A stretch of 64,000 nucleotides of DNA, taken from assembly GCA_043228905.1 (NCBI GenBank), contig JBHGNT010000020.1, positions 11,780,001 to 11,844,000 of the forward strand, read 5' to 3'. The notes beneath the pieces were generated by a model. That model saw only the letters and a list, made by a program, of their open reading frames with translations. It did not search any database and had not been told where the DNA came from. Positions 33,495-45,505 of this stretch are shown here, in pieces. Position numbers and translations under genes: made by a program. Position 1 is the first letter of the stretch. Every line of letters begins with the position of its first letter. This DNA comes from Azolla caroliniana (Eukaryota; Polypodiophyta).

Positions 33495-36400
33495 TTAGTA
33501 TACGTTAGCATGCCCGTGGTGGGCCATGTCTTTGCATCTTTGATGAACGAAGATCCGATTCGACCCCCTCGTACAATTATCCTCGATGCACCTCGAACTT
33601 GTATTATGCCATTGGTTGGCATCCTTGTGAAATAGGGTTCCCACTCGATCGCCTTGCATAATCTTCTTCAGGACATCCGGACCCGAACCGCTACAAAAAT
33701 TAAGGAATAAAACCAAATTAGAAGTGATGCAAGGATGGTGATCAAATGAGAATGAACTGGTCATCATGGGAAATCGGTGTCTACCTTGCAATGATGACGG
33801 GTACCCCGGCATTGGCCAAGGTTTGAGCCGCATAAACCTTGGCATCCAGTCCTTCCTTAGATCCCACCTTTGCTTTCGGACCATAATTCACAAGATCGGC
33901 ATGTTCCTCTTCTATGTAAGTGTGAATTAGCTCGGATTCGGGTTCGGATGGGGGACTTGTGTGAAGCCCTGCCTCATCGACAAGGAGGATCAATAGGTCC
34001 GATTTCACTTCCAATGCTAAAAGAGCTGCCAAGCTGTCATTATCCCAGAAAATGGCATTGCCATCCTGCCAATACATATAGAACTCCAATGATAAATACA
34101 TGAATAAATATATGCATATGTTCATAGATTCAGTTATGAAGGAAGGGGACTGCAATGAAATGCCTTAAAACCATATACATATATACACATATGCATGTAT
34201 GTAATATATATATATATATATAGGTATAGTTCCATATAGTTATGTTCTGGGTTTACCTCATGTGGATCACCCCTTGTACTAATAGCATCATTCTCGTTGA
34301 AGATTGGTACTACTTGCATGGCGAGTAGAGAGTTCACGGTGTCAATAAGTTGGTCTCTGAAATCATGGTTTCTAAAGTCATTGCTTGTTACCAAGAGTTG
34401 GGAAGATGCCACATCCAGCTGCAATGAAACCAAATCACTTCAATGTTAAATGACATTAAGAAACAAAAACACACGCATACATATTGTGATTTTGTGTTAT
34501 ATCTTCCGTAATTTTGTATACATATATGTTATGCATCTATACATATATGTGCATACCATGACTTTGTGTTATATCTTTCATAATTGTGTATATACATATG
34601 TTATGCATGTATACACATATGTTGTGCAGAATCATGATTTTGTGTTATATCTTTCATAATTGTGTATATACATATGTTATGCATGTATATAATGTCGAGA
34701 GAACAATACCAAGCTAAACAGTGTATCATAAAGAGTAATAAGCCCACTTTGTCCAACAGCAGCACATGCTTTTCCATCCAATTGTAGGTCAGGTTTTTCA
34801 AGGTGATCCGCAAAACTACACAATCCAAACAAACAATATTATTGTGGCATTCTAAGCTAACCTTCCATGAAATACAATTATCATATTGTCTTGTAGTATA
34901 CAGATCTTTAACATGTGGTACATTCTTAGCTAATCAATTCCATCAAATACAATATCATTTTGTCTCTCTGTCCACAACTCCTAAGAATATAGACCTAAAA
35001 TCACCTTCGATTCAAGGTTCTGCGATGGCGAAGAAGCCTCCATCCCATACCCACAGCTCCCGATGTCACAAGGATTACTTCAATGCCTGAATCCAGCAGC
35101 TCTTTTACCTATAATATAAACACAAAATTAATCTTAAGCCCATAAAAGAAAGTGGTTATGTGAATGGAATTATATGTAAATAGACAAAAAGAATGCTTTG
35201 CATTGACATATCTCAATGAGATGAAGGAAAGTTATAAGGAGATTCACCTGCTCACACAATGAGCCAACACGTCCAAGTGCAAATTTTCCATCCTCAGCTC
35301 TTGTGATCACAGTTGTGCCAACCTGAAAGAGTAGAAAATACAGAAACCATGAAAAAAAAAGGAACTTTATGCCCATTTTTAACAAATCCATCGGCTGTGG
35401 AAGATGTGCAATCACATAGTTCAGTCCCCAACCACATGGATTATCTGTATCAATATTGGTGCAAATCTATTACTATTCATTGTTGGTATGCAAATACATT
35501 GCTCATGAGCACTTCCATATGTATTTGGTTTAGAAGGCATGGATATGGGTGCCTTATATTTTGTAGTGTAATCTAATACTATCAGTTGGTAGGTATACAA
35601 ATGTTGTAAATAAGAGACGCTAGGGTTTAGGGTTTCAGAACTAGTGTGAAGCCTTTCTATTGGATGGGTTTAGGGTTTGTAATCTAATACTATCAGTTGT
35701 AGGTATACAAATTTTGTAAATAAGAGACGCTAGGGTTTAGGGTTTCAGAACTAGTGTGAAGCCTTTCTATTGGATAGGTTTAGGGTTTAGGGTTTGAAGG
35801 AGAACTCCATTGCATTTGCTGTATAATTTACTGACCAGAAAGATCAGACTAAATATAGCATGAACCAATCCAAAGTGACCATATAGACCTCCATTGCATT
35901 TGTTGTATTTATTCCAAAGGCTCATGAGAGAGATGATCATGAAAATTCAGGATTATGCCACCCAAAACAAGATCAAAGAGAAACTTAAAGAGAGATTTGA
36001 TGGCAAATTTAGAACCCAATTCAAAATTTTATAAACACATGCAATTTAGACAAATCAAAAGCATCAACCGCAATACACAAGTCACTATTCTATTAAGATA
36101 TGCATTATATAACACAGTCCACTGTTCTATATAATCATGCATTTTATGAGAGTATAATGCATCAACTCCACTAGAACATGCATTAAATCACATTTCCATT
36201 GTTCTATATGGGCATGCATAAGAATACAATTTCAATACTCTATACATTGGAGATGGTGCACTAAAAATGCATCAAACCTAATTCAAAAGTTTCATCATTC
36301 AATGTTGCATGAATGAACATGCATTTAAAATAACTAAGATATTCAAGACAAAAGATCTAAAAATGTTTTTAACTGGCCATCTTCATCATCCAAAAGCTAT

Positions 36401-36774
36401 ATCAGAACATGCATTTAAAACGCGCAAAAGCCCAATTCATCATCTTAAGCATGCACAGTTTGATCAGAACATGCGTTTAAAACTCCTTCAGAATCTAGCT
36501 CAATGTCACATTAAAATATGTACTTTTAACATAAGAAAAAAAAACATAGAAATCCAATTAAAAGCTTTATTAAAAAAAACACAAATTTTAGAATAAGAAA
36601 AGAAATCATCAATCGAAAACGAAAATCTTCTCATTGTAATAAGACTATCATCTGATTATGATACACAGGGACGTTACAAAGATTACAGAAAACAGGAAAA
36701 TATAACGAAGTAGGAAAACCATGCCACAAAAATATAGTATTCCACTGCGGAAAACAGGAAATGTTAAGAGAATA

Positions 36775-36808
<34 letters not shown>

Positions 36809-37153
36809 CAAATAGAATCGAATGTGTTTACAATAAACACAGGAGAAAGGTAGAGACCCCTTTAATATATAAATATATTAAGAGGAAAAACTGAGTGAAC
36901 AAATCAGAGAGAAAGCCCATTATAATATATACATATACATATATGGCAAACAGAGAAACAGATTACAGAGAAACTGAGTGAAGTAAAATGTGTGTGTAGC
37001 AAGTATTGCAGAGAAACAGAGGTATGGAGGGGGGAAGGAAATGTTAATGGGAAACATTGAAATGGAAAGAAGAAGAGGAAGGATTGAGAAGAAATGCAGT
37101 ACCTTCACAATCACACGCCTTGTGGCCTTGATAAAATCTCTGTGAGGATCCAT
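33495..37153 (-). CDS. Glutamate 5-kinase (P5CS-type kinase half, no reductase half)
   Basis: Seven GT-AG exons on the minus strand with consistent phases: 37153-37103, 35322-35248, 35108-35005, 34815-34710, 34418-34257, 34065-33785 and 33690-33495 (975 nt, 324 residues). It aligns with the first third of plant delta-1-pyrroline-5-carboxylate synthase: [33 protein letters not shown] (55-65), [26 protein letters not shown] (148-159), [14 protein letters not shown] (171-184), then [12 protein letters not shown]. These are the amino-acid-kinase nucleotide- and glutamate-binding motifs. The enzyme phosphorylates glutamate in the cytosol or plastid, the entry to proline. In plants this domain is normally fused to gamma-glutamyl-phosphate reductase; here the frame ends about 40 codons after the kinase and no reductase exon follows before the gypsy LTR. 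It is either a shortened duplicate or a decaying copy. Intron 1 is 1.8 kb with several tandem repeats. Confidence 0.85.
34490..34690. repeat. Tandem ~73 bp repeat in kinase intron 4
   Basis: Three copies start TTTGTGTTATATCTT at 34491, 34563 and 34638, each with CATATGTTATGCAT-type words. Confidence 0.85.
35567..35800. repeat. Duplicated ~111 bp unit with telomere-like TTTAGGG words in kinase intron 1
   Basis: Copies begin TGTAATCTAATACTATCAG at 35567 and 35678. Each contains GCTAGGGTTTAGGGTTTCAG and ends in further TTTAGGGTTT runs. These look like short interstitial plant telomere-type motifs. Confidence 0.85.
36100..36500. repeat. Degenerate ~40-60 bp repeats in kinase intron 1
   Basis: Words such as ACATGCATTTAAAA and CATTGTTCTATAT recur at irregular intervals. 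An (AG) run is at 36781-36808. Confidence 0.5.
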
Positions 37154-37723
37154 GAGGCCTTGTGAATGTAAGAAGAAGATGAAAGGAGCTCTCTGTATAT
37201 ATAGTATATATATATATCTATATATATATAATCTATTTATTTATTTAATGTATTAAGAAAAAAAAGGAATTTAACGGCAAGATCCAGAAAGGAATTAAAA
37301 AATAAATAAAAATTTTAAACAGATATTTAATTTATTGATAAAAAAAAAATTCTAAGCATTGCTTTTTGTCTGTTCCTGGGATTGATGAGCTTCTTCTGCG
37401 CTGATTTGATTCTTCTGTGTCTGCTGCCTTCAGTAAGTAAGTAAGTAAGTATCTGTGTGTGTGTGTATTTGATCGAACAAATTTCTGAGCCATATATAGT
37501 AACTTTTAAAAAAGAGAAGGAAAAAGGCCAAGAAGAAGAAGAAGAAGAAAAAATGAGCTTTTTTTTTTTCTTGGGAGGGGGGGGAATCAGAAGGAAAAAA
37601 CCGCCGATTCACACACACACTCTGTTCACTCTCTGTTCTCACTCTGTTCTCTCTCTCTCTCTCTCTCTCTCTCAACTTTCACTTGCTTAATTCACAATAC
37701 ATATGCACCATGCATATACATAC

Positions 37724-37767
<44 letters not shown>
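37154..37767. repeat. Kinase upstream region with GT, AAG, TC microsatellites
   Basis: Holds the presumed promoter and leader of the kinase (AT-rich, TATATATA near 37197-37230). It also holds GAA runs near 37530, T9 near 37560 and (TC)n at 37649-37673 and 37726-37766. No gene. Confidence 0.6.
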
Positions 37768-37769
<2 letters not shown>

Positions 37770-38340
37770 CTTCTGGCCTTATGTCTTGGTCTAGATTCTG
37801 GCCTTATGTCCTGCTCTGGCTTTTGGCCTTCTTGTCTTGGTCTGGCTTCTGTCCTTTGGCCTTCTATCCTGGTCTGGCATCTAGCCTTCTGCCTTGGTCT
37901 GGCTTCTGTCCTTTGGCCTTCTATCCTGGTCTGGCATCTAGCCTTCTGCCTTGGTCTGGCTTCTGGCCTTTTGTCCTAGTTTGGCATCTACCCTTCTGTC
38001 CTGGTCTGTGGCTTCTAGCCTTTTGTCCTGGTCTGTGGCTTCTACCCTTCTGTCCTAGTCTATGGCTTCTACCCTTCTGTCCTCCTAGTCTAGTTTATGG
38101 CCTTATGTTATGTCCTAGGACTATACTTGGCCCCTAGGTCTGGCATTTGGCCTTCTGTCTTGGTCTGGCTTCTGGCCTTCTATCCTAGTTTGGCATCTAC
38201 CCTTCTGTCGTGGTTTGTGGCTTCTAGCCTTCTGTCCCAGTTTGTGGCTTCTACCCTTTTGTCCTAGTTTGTGGCTTCTACCCTTCTGTCCTCCTAGTCT
38301 AGTTTATCGCCTTATGTTATGTCCTAGGACTATACTTGGC
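37768..38340. repeat. GC-biased minisatellite, ~27-30 bp unit
   Basis: Imperfect units of the type TGGTCTGGCTTCTGGCCTTC, with ...TGTCCT endings, run for about 570 bp. They include a higher-order duplication: roughly 37970-38130 resembles 38170-38335, both ending in TATGTCCTAGGACTATACTT. The long open frames here translate as repeated leucine-tryptophan-cysteine motifs and are repeat artefacts. Confidence 0.9.
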
Positions 38341-41300
38341 CCCTGCTTGGCACACCCTCCTCTTCGTCTTTTACTAGACTCCCTTTTCTTGCCTTTTATG
38401 CCCCTCCAATTGGACCTCCCTTGACACACCTTTTGCTCCTCTCTCCGTGCTTCCACGCCCATCACACCACCATCTCTCTCGCCTTTCGTTTGCCCATGCT
38501 TGCTCTTGTCTTCTCTAGTGGCCACTTCACTCTCCTATCCCTTGTCCCAGTTATCCGTTCCCCACCCGCCTACCTTCCCTGGGCCTCACTACAACCTGGC
38601 CACGACTTAAACATGAGGGACGGTTTACCAACACCCTTCAATGTCCCCCTTACTTCAACCATTGTGCCCTTGTACACCCTCATTGTGTGGATGGGTATCA
38701 ACCACTTTTTTATGTCCTAACCTTAGCCCTAGTGTTGGCACACTCTAGCTTCTGTGGGTACCCACTTTTTTTGTCCCTCATCCTAACATTGGCCATGGCC
38801 CTATAGTCTACCACACCTCTTGCTGATTGTGGACACTAGTATGTCTTTGACTCGAATCATCAGCCTAGCTTATGTGGGTACCCCCACCTTTATGTTTTGA
38901 TCCTAAACATGAACCTACCACATTTGGCTCATGTGGGTACTACCTTTTTATCATGATGACTATGCTGCACTTCCTACATGACCATGTATATATTTGTGGC
39001 ACAAGCTACTTGTTTTGCTTTCTCACTAGTGGTTTTGGAATCCCCCCCCTCTTCCTATAGGTCTTCTTTCTTACACATATACATCAATGATCTGATTGCG
39101 ATGTTTCTACATATATCCTCTAATGCATGGTTTTAGGTTGTGGCTAGATCATGCAATCACGTATATATGCTCATAAATGAGAGAGCTTGCACTTTAATCT
39201 AAACTCATTACATTTATATGTATTTGTTGAAGATGTTATGTGAATGTCTCGATCATATGGTTGTCACATGTTCACGTGATAGTCAAGCATGAACTCTTCA
39301 CATATTGCTTGGTATTCAAACGATGTCCAATACATGTTTGATTGTGGCATGTTAACATGGTGCCTTGATGTTTGTTTGTGATTTTTCTCACATAGTTTAA
39401 TTTATCATGACCCTTGTGATATCTTCATGTAGTTTGTTTTATTTTGAAATAGTGTCTAATTCTGAAATGTTGGCGTGGTTGATTTGTTGTCTACGGTATG
39501 TTGATTGTAGCATGTTCCTTGATGTACAAATCATGCTTAGTAGTTACATCGTCATACAATTATTGATGTTTGGTTATATCATGCCATGTGGTTCTTGGAT
39601 GTCTAGATGCAATAGATAAGCACACATTGCTAACAAATAAAAAACATGTGGTAGTAGAGAAAAGGGATATCTTAGATCTGTAAACACAAGATTATAGAGC
39701 ATTAGAGTCTTTCCTTTAAACATTAAGTCTATTGTCGGTTGGATATGGTTTACAATTTTGATTTTATTCATTATAGTTTTCTCTCATCCAAGAACATACA
39801 ATTTGATCCTTTTTCTTTTAAAAAATACAACGTCCACGTTTTATTTGAAAACGCTACGATTACGGGAAAAGACTGCTTTGCAATAAGTTCTTAAAATAAG
39901 ACGCAATTACACTTAGTTTCATGTTTTCGTTATCATAGATTTCGCATTTTGATGATCATTGGGGATTTTCAAGAGCATCAATCAATTCAAATGTAGAAAT
40001 ATTGTATAATGTTTAAAGCAAATTGTGAAACTTTCTTTTGGATTAACTCAAGCATCTTTAATGTAGAAATATGATGGTAATAATCGGAGTCGACACATTT
40101 GAATACGTGCTTTTGTTGTTTCTCTTTCAATAATGTTTCTAAATATTTGTGGGACATGGCTCATTGTGAAGGTTTTAGACGAGCTGAAAAGCGGAGAACA
40201 TTCTGAAAAATGGGGCCCCATAATAGGATTCCTTTTATTTTTTTGACCCTACAAGGGAGGGTGGAATACATATCTATTGTTAAGAATTCCCTTGACCTTG
40301 CATTCAATGTGGCAAACCATGTATGTTGGGAATGCCCCTCTTATTACAAAAGAGGTAGAATAATAAAATCTAATGACACACGAATAATATATTTATGGGA
40401 ACAAGGTAGTATGTCGATAAAAAGACAATTCGGAAAGATTCCTAGCTAGAAATTCCTTTGCATGGTAAAGGATGTTAATGCCATGGATAATATTAAGGAT
40501 ATTATTATTATGAAACGGCACTATAGGAATAATATTACATTATACCCCATTTTTTGTATATAAAGCCACCATGAAAGGGTGCTTGCGAGACCTATGTATT
40601 TCCAAGGGACTTGTTATACTTACGGAAGTAAAAAAACAAAGTGATGATCATTGATAAGTATGTTGTTAACTAAGTTACTATTTTAATTCATTTCTATGTG
40701 TGTTAATTCAAATCAAAAACCTTTTGGTGACTATGGCAAATGGGAGCATTCCAAAACTTGAATGGCAAAAGGTGGTGAGGTCTCTTTGTGGATGGTGGGA
40801 AGAAATCGCAACAGAGAAGAAGAAAGAAAGGCTTCAAAAAATCCATGTGAGGAAAGACAACTTCAGTTGGTTGCTCATTCAACTTGAGTCCATAGAGGGA
40901 GGACTAAGAGAGAGATGTAGAATTGGGGAGAGATTTAGACAGAATCATCAAAAGAAATGTTTGGGCTCACCATCACCCCTTGTCAACAAACCAAATGCAT
41001 ACACAAGGTTTAACCTAGGTTAGGACCTCAATATCCATGTGCGGATCTTTATCCATAGTGGAAGAGAATTTGTTTCAACCATGCATCTCATGTAGATGTA
41101 GCAAAGGAGAGATTGCTAATGTTGAAATTTCATCTTGCACTATGTTGGGAGTTTGTGGAATGGTTTCAATAGTGTGAAGTTTGCGACTTGCTTTCGAACC
41201 ACTAAAGAATGTGTGCTTGAGACACTTTTAAAAATAGCACAACACATACATAACTCGTGTTGAACAAATTGCGCTCGTTGATGCAAGATAAAAGGGCAAA

Positions 41301-41639
41301 CCTTCACTTGTTTCATTGTAAAATTCTGATGTCTACATAAGATAATTGAACTAGCAAAATAACAATCATAAACAAAGTTTACTCACAATTTTGTGCGTGC
41401 ACCACAAAGGAGTATTTGAAGAAACTTCATGGGTGGCGTAGGTGTAGGACAATCAACCTTAGATGAGATTTCCTACTAGACAAAAATGATGTAAAACCTC
41501 CAAGAAATCAAGAGACAAGGAGAACTCAATTGAAATGTTGATCATGATAGCAAATTCAACTCATGAAGATTGTAATTAGGTAAGCTCAAGTGGAGAGAAT
41601 GGAATGACCAAGATGTTGGTGTCTAGGGGATTAAACAAA
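38341..41639. other. No recognisable gene over 3.3 kb
   Basis: Mixed AT-rich DNA. The longest plus frame (40700-41023, about 107 codons, basic and glutamate-rich, with WQKVVRSLCGWWEEI) shows no family I recognise. It could be a retroelement gag N-terminus upstream of the zinc knuckle at 41.67 kb, but this is unsupported. Confidence 0.4.
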
Positions 41640-41782
41640 AAAAGGAAGTTTCATAGTGATCTTTAGTGCATAGTATGCAAGAACATTGAACACTTACTAA
41701 ACAATTGTGGGTTAAACAACATCTTCTATGCAATCTATGACGAAGGACATATTAAGGGGGTGTGTCCAAAGATCTTCTCATA
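41640..41782 (+). pseudogene. gag zinc-knuckle remnant
   Basis: After a TAG the plus strand reads CIVCKNIEHLLNNC, a perfect C-x2-C-x4-H-x4-C retroelement zinc knuckle (41667-41708). It is followed by an open stretch ending near a VCPKIFS motif. No protease or RT follows. It indicates an eroded LTR retrotransposon in the 40.7-41.8 kb region. Confidence 0.45.
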
Positions 41783-41989
41783 ATAAAAGAATTCATCAAA
41801 CATCAATGTGGCTGCTACCAAGCCAACTCACTAATGTGAGTCGACAATGTACACAATTGAAGAAGCACTAGAACCCTAGTCTTGTGACATGGCGGGTCCA
41901 AAGGTAGAAAGGGTAAATGGGGGAAAGGGACATATAACTGTGTTTGGTGAGTGAGAGAGAATGGTTTATTCATGACATTGTAATGGGAG

Positions 41990-43512
41990 ACATTGGTTTC
42001 AGAGACTTCGGCAGTTCGGCCGGCGTGGCAATGTAAGACTGGAGAGAAGGAAGGTGGCGGCGGGAGACCAGGAATCGATGATGCAGTGAAGTGCGGACGG
42101 AGCGGTCCCTCCACATCGAATCCGGAAACTTCGGCAGTCGGGCCCGTGAGCCGACGTGAGACCGGAGAGAAGGAGGGTGGGGACACGGGCATGGGGGCAT
42201 GCGACCGCGAGGGGACGTGGCCCGAGGCCAACACGCGCGAAAGGGAGGATAAGGTCGGTGAGGCGGCCAAAGACGAAACCACGACGGGTGCGAAAGAAGA
42301 AATCGATCGAGACCGATCCGAGCTAATGACGAGTCGGACTAGTCGAAGGTGGGAGCAGCAGGAGCCGGTGAGCCCAGACAAAGGTGAATACGGAGAAGAG
42401 CCCTCCACACTGTTTCCGGAGACTACGCTAGTTTGGCTGGCGTGGCAACGGAAGACCGGAGAGATGGAAGGTGGCGGCGAGGAGTCCTGGCACGATGCCA
42501 GCGAAGATGGATAGGAGATGGCCACGAAGAGAAGGCCCGAGAGGGATCCTCCACACGTGATCTAGAGACTTTGGCAGTTGCGAATCAACATAAGATCGAG
42601 GAGACGAAAGGCGGCGGCGAGGGGACGAAGGTCGTAGTAGATGAAGGCACCGAAGGACTTGGACGGAGCATCGCGGAGAACGACAGAGGCCATGCGAGCC
42701 GCTCGGATAAGAAGGGTGTTCCTCGGAGCGGAGCAACGTTATCGGAGGCTATGGAGGACACCAAACCGGAGGAGACCGACACCGATGTCGGGGAGGAAGT
42801 GTACCTTACCGAAGGGGAACACAAAGAAGGATGATACAAGAGGCATGCAATGTGGCCGCATAAGGGCATGGGGACAAGCATGTATCCGGACAAGATCGAC
42901 ACCGACTGGAAGTGATTGAGGAAGGAAAAAGGACGACATGTTGCGGTGTCGGGTTGACGATCCGGTCGGGTCGGAATGAGCACGTGCGAGGTGCATAAGG
43001 AACAGAATTCAACAGGCGGTCGGAGTGGCTGGGGGTCCGGTTGGAGTTCATGCACGGAAAACAAAGAAGACGGGTCGGGTCAACAACAACATTCAGGATA
43101 TCTACTCCAACTAACCAAAGAGGCGAGTGCGAGGACCTGATCTGGTGGATCGGGTGGATTGGCGAACACCAGCATGTATGGTGGATCAGATGGAGTCAGT
43201 GGTTCGGGTGGAGAGGTTGGACGAGCTCGAAATGGAGAGACAGGGATGACGATGAAGACCGAGGACAAGGTCGGCCCGGGAGTCGACACTTCGGGTGGAG
43301 AGGTTGGACGAGCTCGAAATGGAGAGACAGGGATGACGATGAAGACCGAGGACAAGGTCGGCCCGGGAGTCGACACTTCGGGACCGGCAAAGACCGACAC
43401 TACAGTTGGGTGTCAGATCGGCGGAGGACCCGGTTGAACACTGTCGCCGGAAATCTCGTCTTCTTTCCCCTTTCTTGGCACATTCCGGTGGATGTGCAGT
43501 TTGGTGGGGGTG
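41990..43512 (+). mobile_element. Repeat-rich internal remnant of a gypsy element, ending in a polypurine tract
   Basis: GC-rich DNA with four degenerate copies of a module around GAGACTTCGGCAGTT...GACCGGAGAGAAGGA (near 41998, 42127, 42417 and 42557) and no pol motifs. The stretch CATTCCGGTGGATGTGCAGTTTGGTGGGGGTGGA region (43480-43512) is the same polypurine end found at 30.36 and 55.83 kb. It is therefore a non-coding or heavily decayed relative of that family. Confidence 0.6.
43203..43376. repeat. Tandem duplication, 2 x 87 bp
   Basis: TTCGGGTGGAGAGGTTGG begins at 43203 and 43290, and a third partial start at 43377. The two full units are identical by reading. Confidence 0.9.
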
Positions 43513-43948
43513 GATGACGTGAAGATTTCTGGCTACAATGAGAAAACCGGATGGATCAGGCTAATTTGGCGAAGTGCACCGTGTGCACTTGTACATTTGA
43601 AAATATATATAGAAATAAGAGGGGAAAAGTGAAGGGTGAAGAGGGCGCTGATACAATTAAATGTACTTGCATAGGTGTACTTGCATAGGTAGGGGGTGTG
43701 AAAGTGAGGGAATTAAATGTACTTTTCCTATCACCACTCCGAAAATCATGGCAAGATATCTCCTCTGAAAAAGAGGACCGTCTGTCCCACATTGTAATGT
43801 ACCTCTCTCCTTGAGCTATAAAAGGAGGGAGGTGTCCCTTGTAAAAGGGTTTCCCATTTTAGAATGGAAATGAAACTAGGCCTAGTATAAGGCCATTTCA
43901 TTGTAGAACATGTTTATTATTTTACTAGAACTATTTAGCTTAAGCTCT

Positions 43949-44165
43949 ATTTTTATTTTATTTTATTTTTACTTTCGATGAATGGGTAAATATCCCATTT
44001 TGTTGTAAACCAATTATCTCTTGGGCCAATTTTTAAAAGACGTTAATATATCTTTATTTTTATTTTATTTTATTTTTACTTTCGATGAATGGGTAAATAT
44101 CCATTTTGTTGTAAACCAATTGTCTCATGGGCCAATTTCTAAAAGACGTTAATATATCTTTCTCT
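43949..44165. repeat. Tandem ~107 bp duplication in the gypsy LTR
   Basis: Copies are marked by ACTTTCGATGAATGGGTAAA at 43971 and 44078, each followed by AGACGTTAATATATC. Confidence 0.9.
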
Positions 44166-44410
44166 CTCTAGAGGTTCCATTTTTTGTTGTGTGGACTATG
44201 TTTTAGTGTTTAAGGTTGAGTCCCACTCAAGCTGGTAGGCTCTGAGGGTTCCGGTTGTGGAGTCGTGTATAGCTTTGTCTTGGTCGATGTCTATGGCGTT
44301 TCGTTCTTTTGATGTCCTACTCTGTCTCTTGCACATAACCCCACTCAACGTGACGAGCCCGCGAGCTCCTCGATGTCACGACATAGGGATGTCAAATATG
44401 TAGTTAATGA

Positions 44411-44464
44411 GGATTGAACCTGCAACCTCACAACTACAAGATGTCATGCTCAACCATTTTGATA
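44411..44464 (-). other. tRNA-like A-box/B-box module, left LTR of nested element
   Basis: Minus strand: TATCAAAATGGTTGAGCATG (A-box end at 44464), then GGTTCAATCC (44411-44420), starting 44 nt later as in a tRNA gene. It lies 37-90 nt inside the LTR, antisense to it. Confidence 0.55.
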
Positions 44465-45080
44465 TGAGCATGCATTTGTATATAATGGTTTTGTATTCTA
44501 TAGTCGAGAACATATAGTACATTTCAGAATCAGAATATTCTAGTCAATAGTATATTCTAGAAATACTATATGACATATTCTAGATGAGTATACTCTAGAG
44601 ATATTTCTTGAGTATATTCTAGAGATATTCAATCTCGGAACATGTATAAATACTTGTAACCTTCTTGGTCCCTTTGAAGGGATTCAACACCAATCATTGA
44701 CACATCACCCGTCTTCGTCATTGCCTTTGCTTCTTTGTTACCATCGTCATAGTCCTTGCTTCCAGGGTTACCGTCATCGACATCCTTGGCTTTAGAGATG
44801 CTTCCTCATCATCACCGTCTTCATTGCCTTGTTTTCGACATCATCATTTTTAGCACCTCTTGTTGTCTTCATCAAACGGATTGATTTTGATCGCTCACCT
44901 TCTAGTTCCGGTGGGGGTCACAACCGCTCACTTTCTTGGTAAGGATCGTGTCGGTTTCTCACTAGCGCTACCGTTTGTGCTGTGTTTTGGGTCAACCTTG
45001 ATTATTTACCCTCTCATAATAGAAGAAGTCGAGTCGACTACTTCACTTGCACTCCTTCGCCCGTTGGTGTTCGTGTTCCC

Positions 45081-45366
45081 GATGAGGACCACACATGTTC
45101 GCTCACGTTGTTCATGTTCCAATTCCTGATGAGGACGACATGGTCACTCACGCTCGTTCATGTTCGAGTTCCCGGTGAGGGCCGCATGGTCGCTCACACT
45201 TGTTGGGGTTCTAATCTCCGGTGAGGATCGTACATGGTCGCTCACGCCCGTCGGTGTTCCAATCTCCCGAGAGGACCGCACATGGTCACTCACGTCCATT
45301 GTTGTTCTAGTTTTCGGTGAGGACAACATATGGTTCCTCACACCAGTCAGTGCTCCAATTCTTGTC
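45081..45366. repeat. ~48 bp minisatellite, 6 copies, in the nested element
   Basis: Units begin GATGAGGAC/GGTGAGGAC, contain CATGGTCGCTCACG and end GTTCCAAT(C/T)C. Divergence between copies is moderate. Confidence 0.85.
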
Positions 45367-45451
45367 CACCCCTACACCACGCTTTCGACAAGGTGACCGT
45401 AAAGGGGAGGATAATGTCATGACACAAGGATGTCAAATACATAGTAACTGA

Positions 45452-45505
45452 GGATTGAACTTGCAACCTCACAGCTACAAGATGTCATGCTCAACCATTT
45501 TGATA
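45452..45505 (-). other. tRNA-like A-box/B-box module, right LTR of nested element
   Basis: Same position and strand as in the left LTR: TATCAAAATGGTTGAGCATG, then AGTTCAATCC (one substitution in the B box). It starts 37 nt inside the LTR. Confidence 0.5.

Noticed and set aside
34134-34433. Separate small genes on the kinase locus
   Set aside because: These frames are individual exons of the kinase with read-through into introns.
37703-38137. 144-codon plus-strand open frame rich in leucine, tryptophan and proline
   Set aside because: It is a translation of the minisatellite and the CT run; every residue pattern follows the DNA period.
38341-41639. A CRISPR-like or regularly spaced repeat array
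   Set aside because: No regularly spaced identical short repeats; the window is eukaryotic and its tandem repeats have no spacers.
41815-42525. 236-codon minus-strand serine/proline-rich frame
   Set aside because: Antisense of a GC-rich retroelement remnant with internal DNA repeats; no start context, intron or domain.
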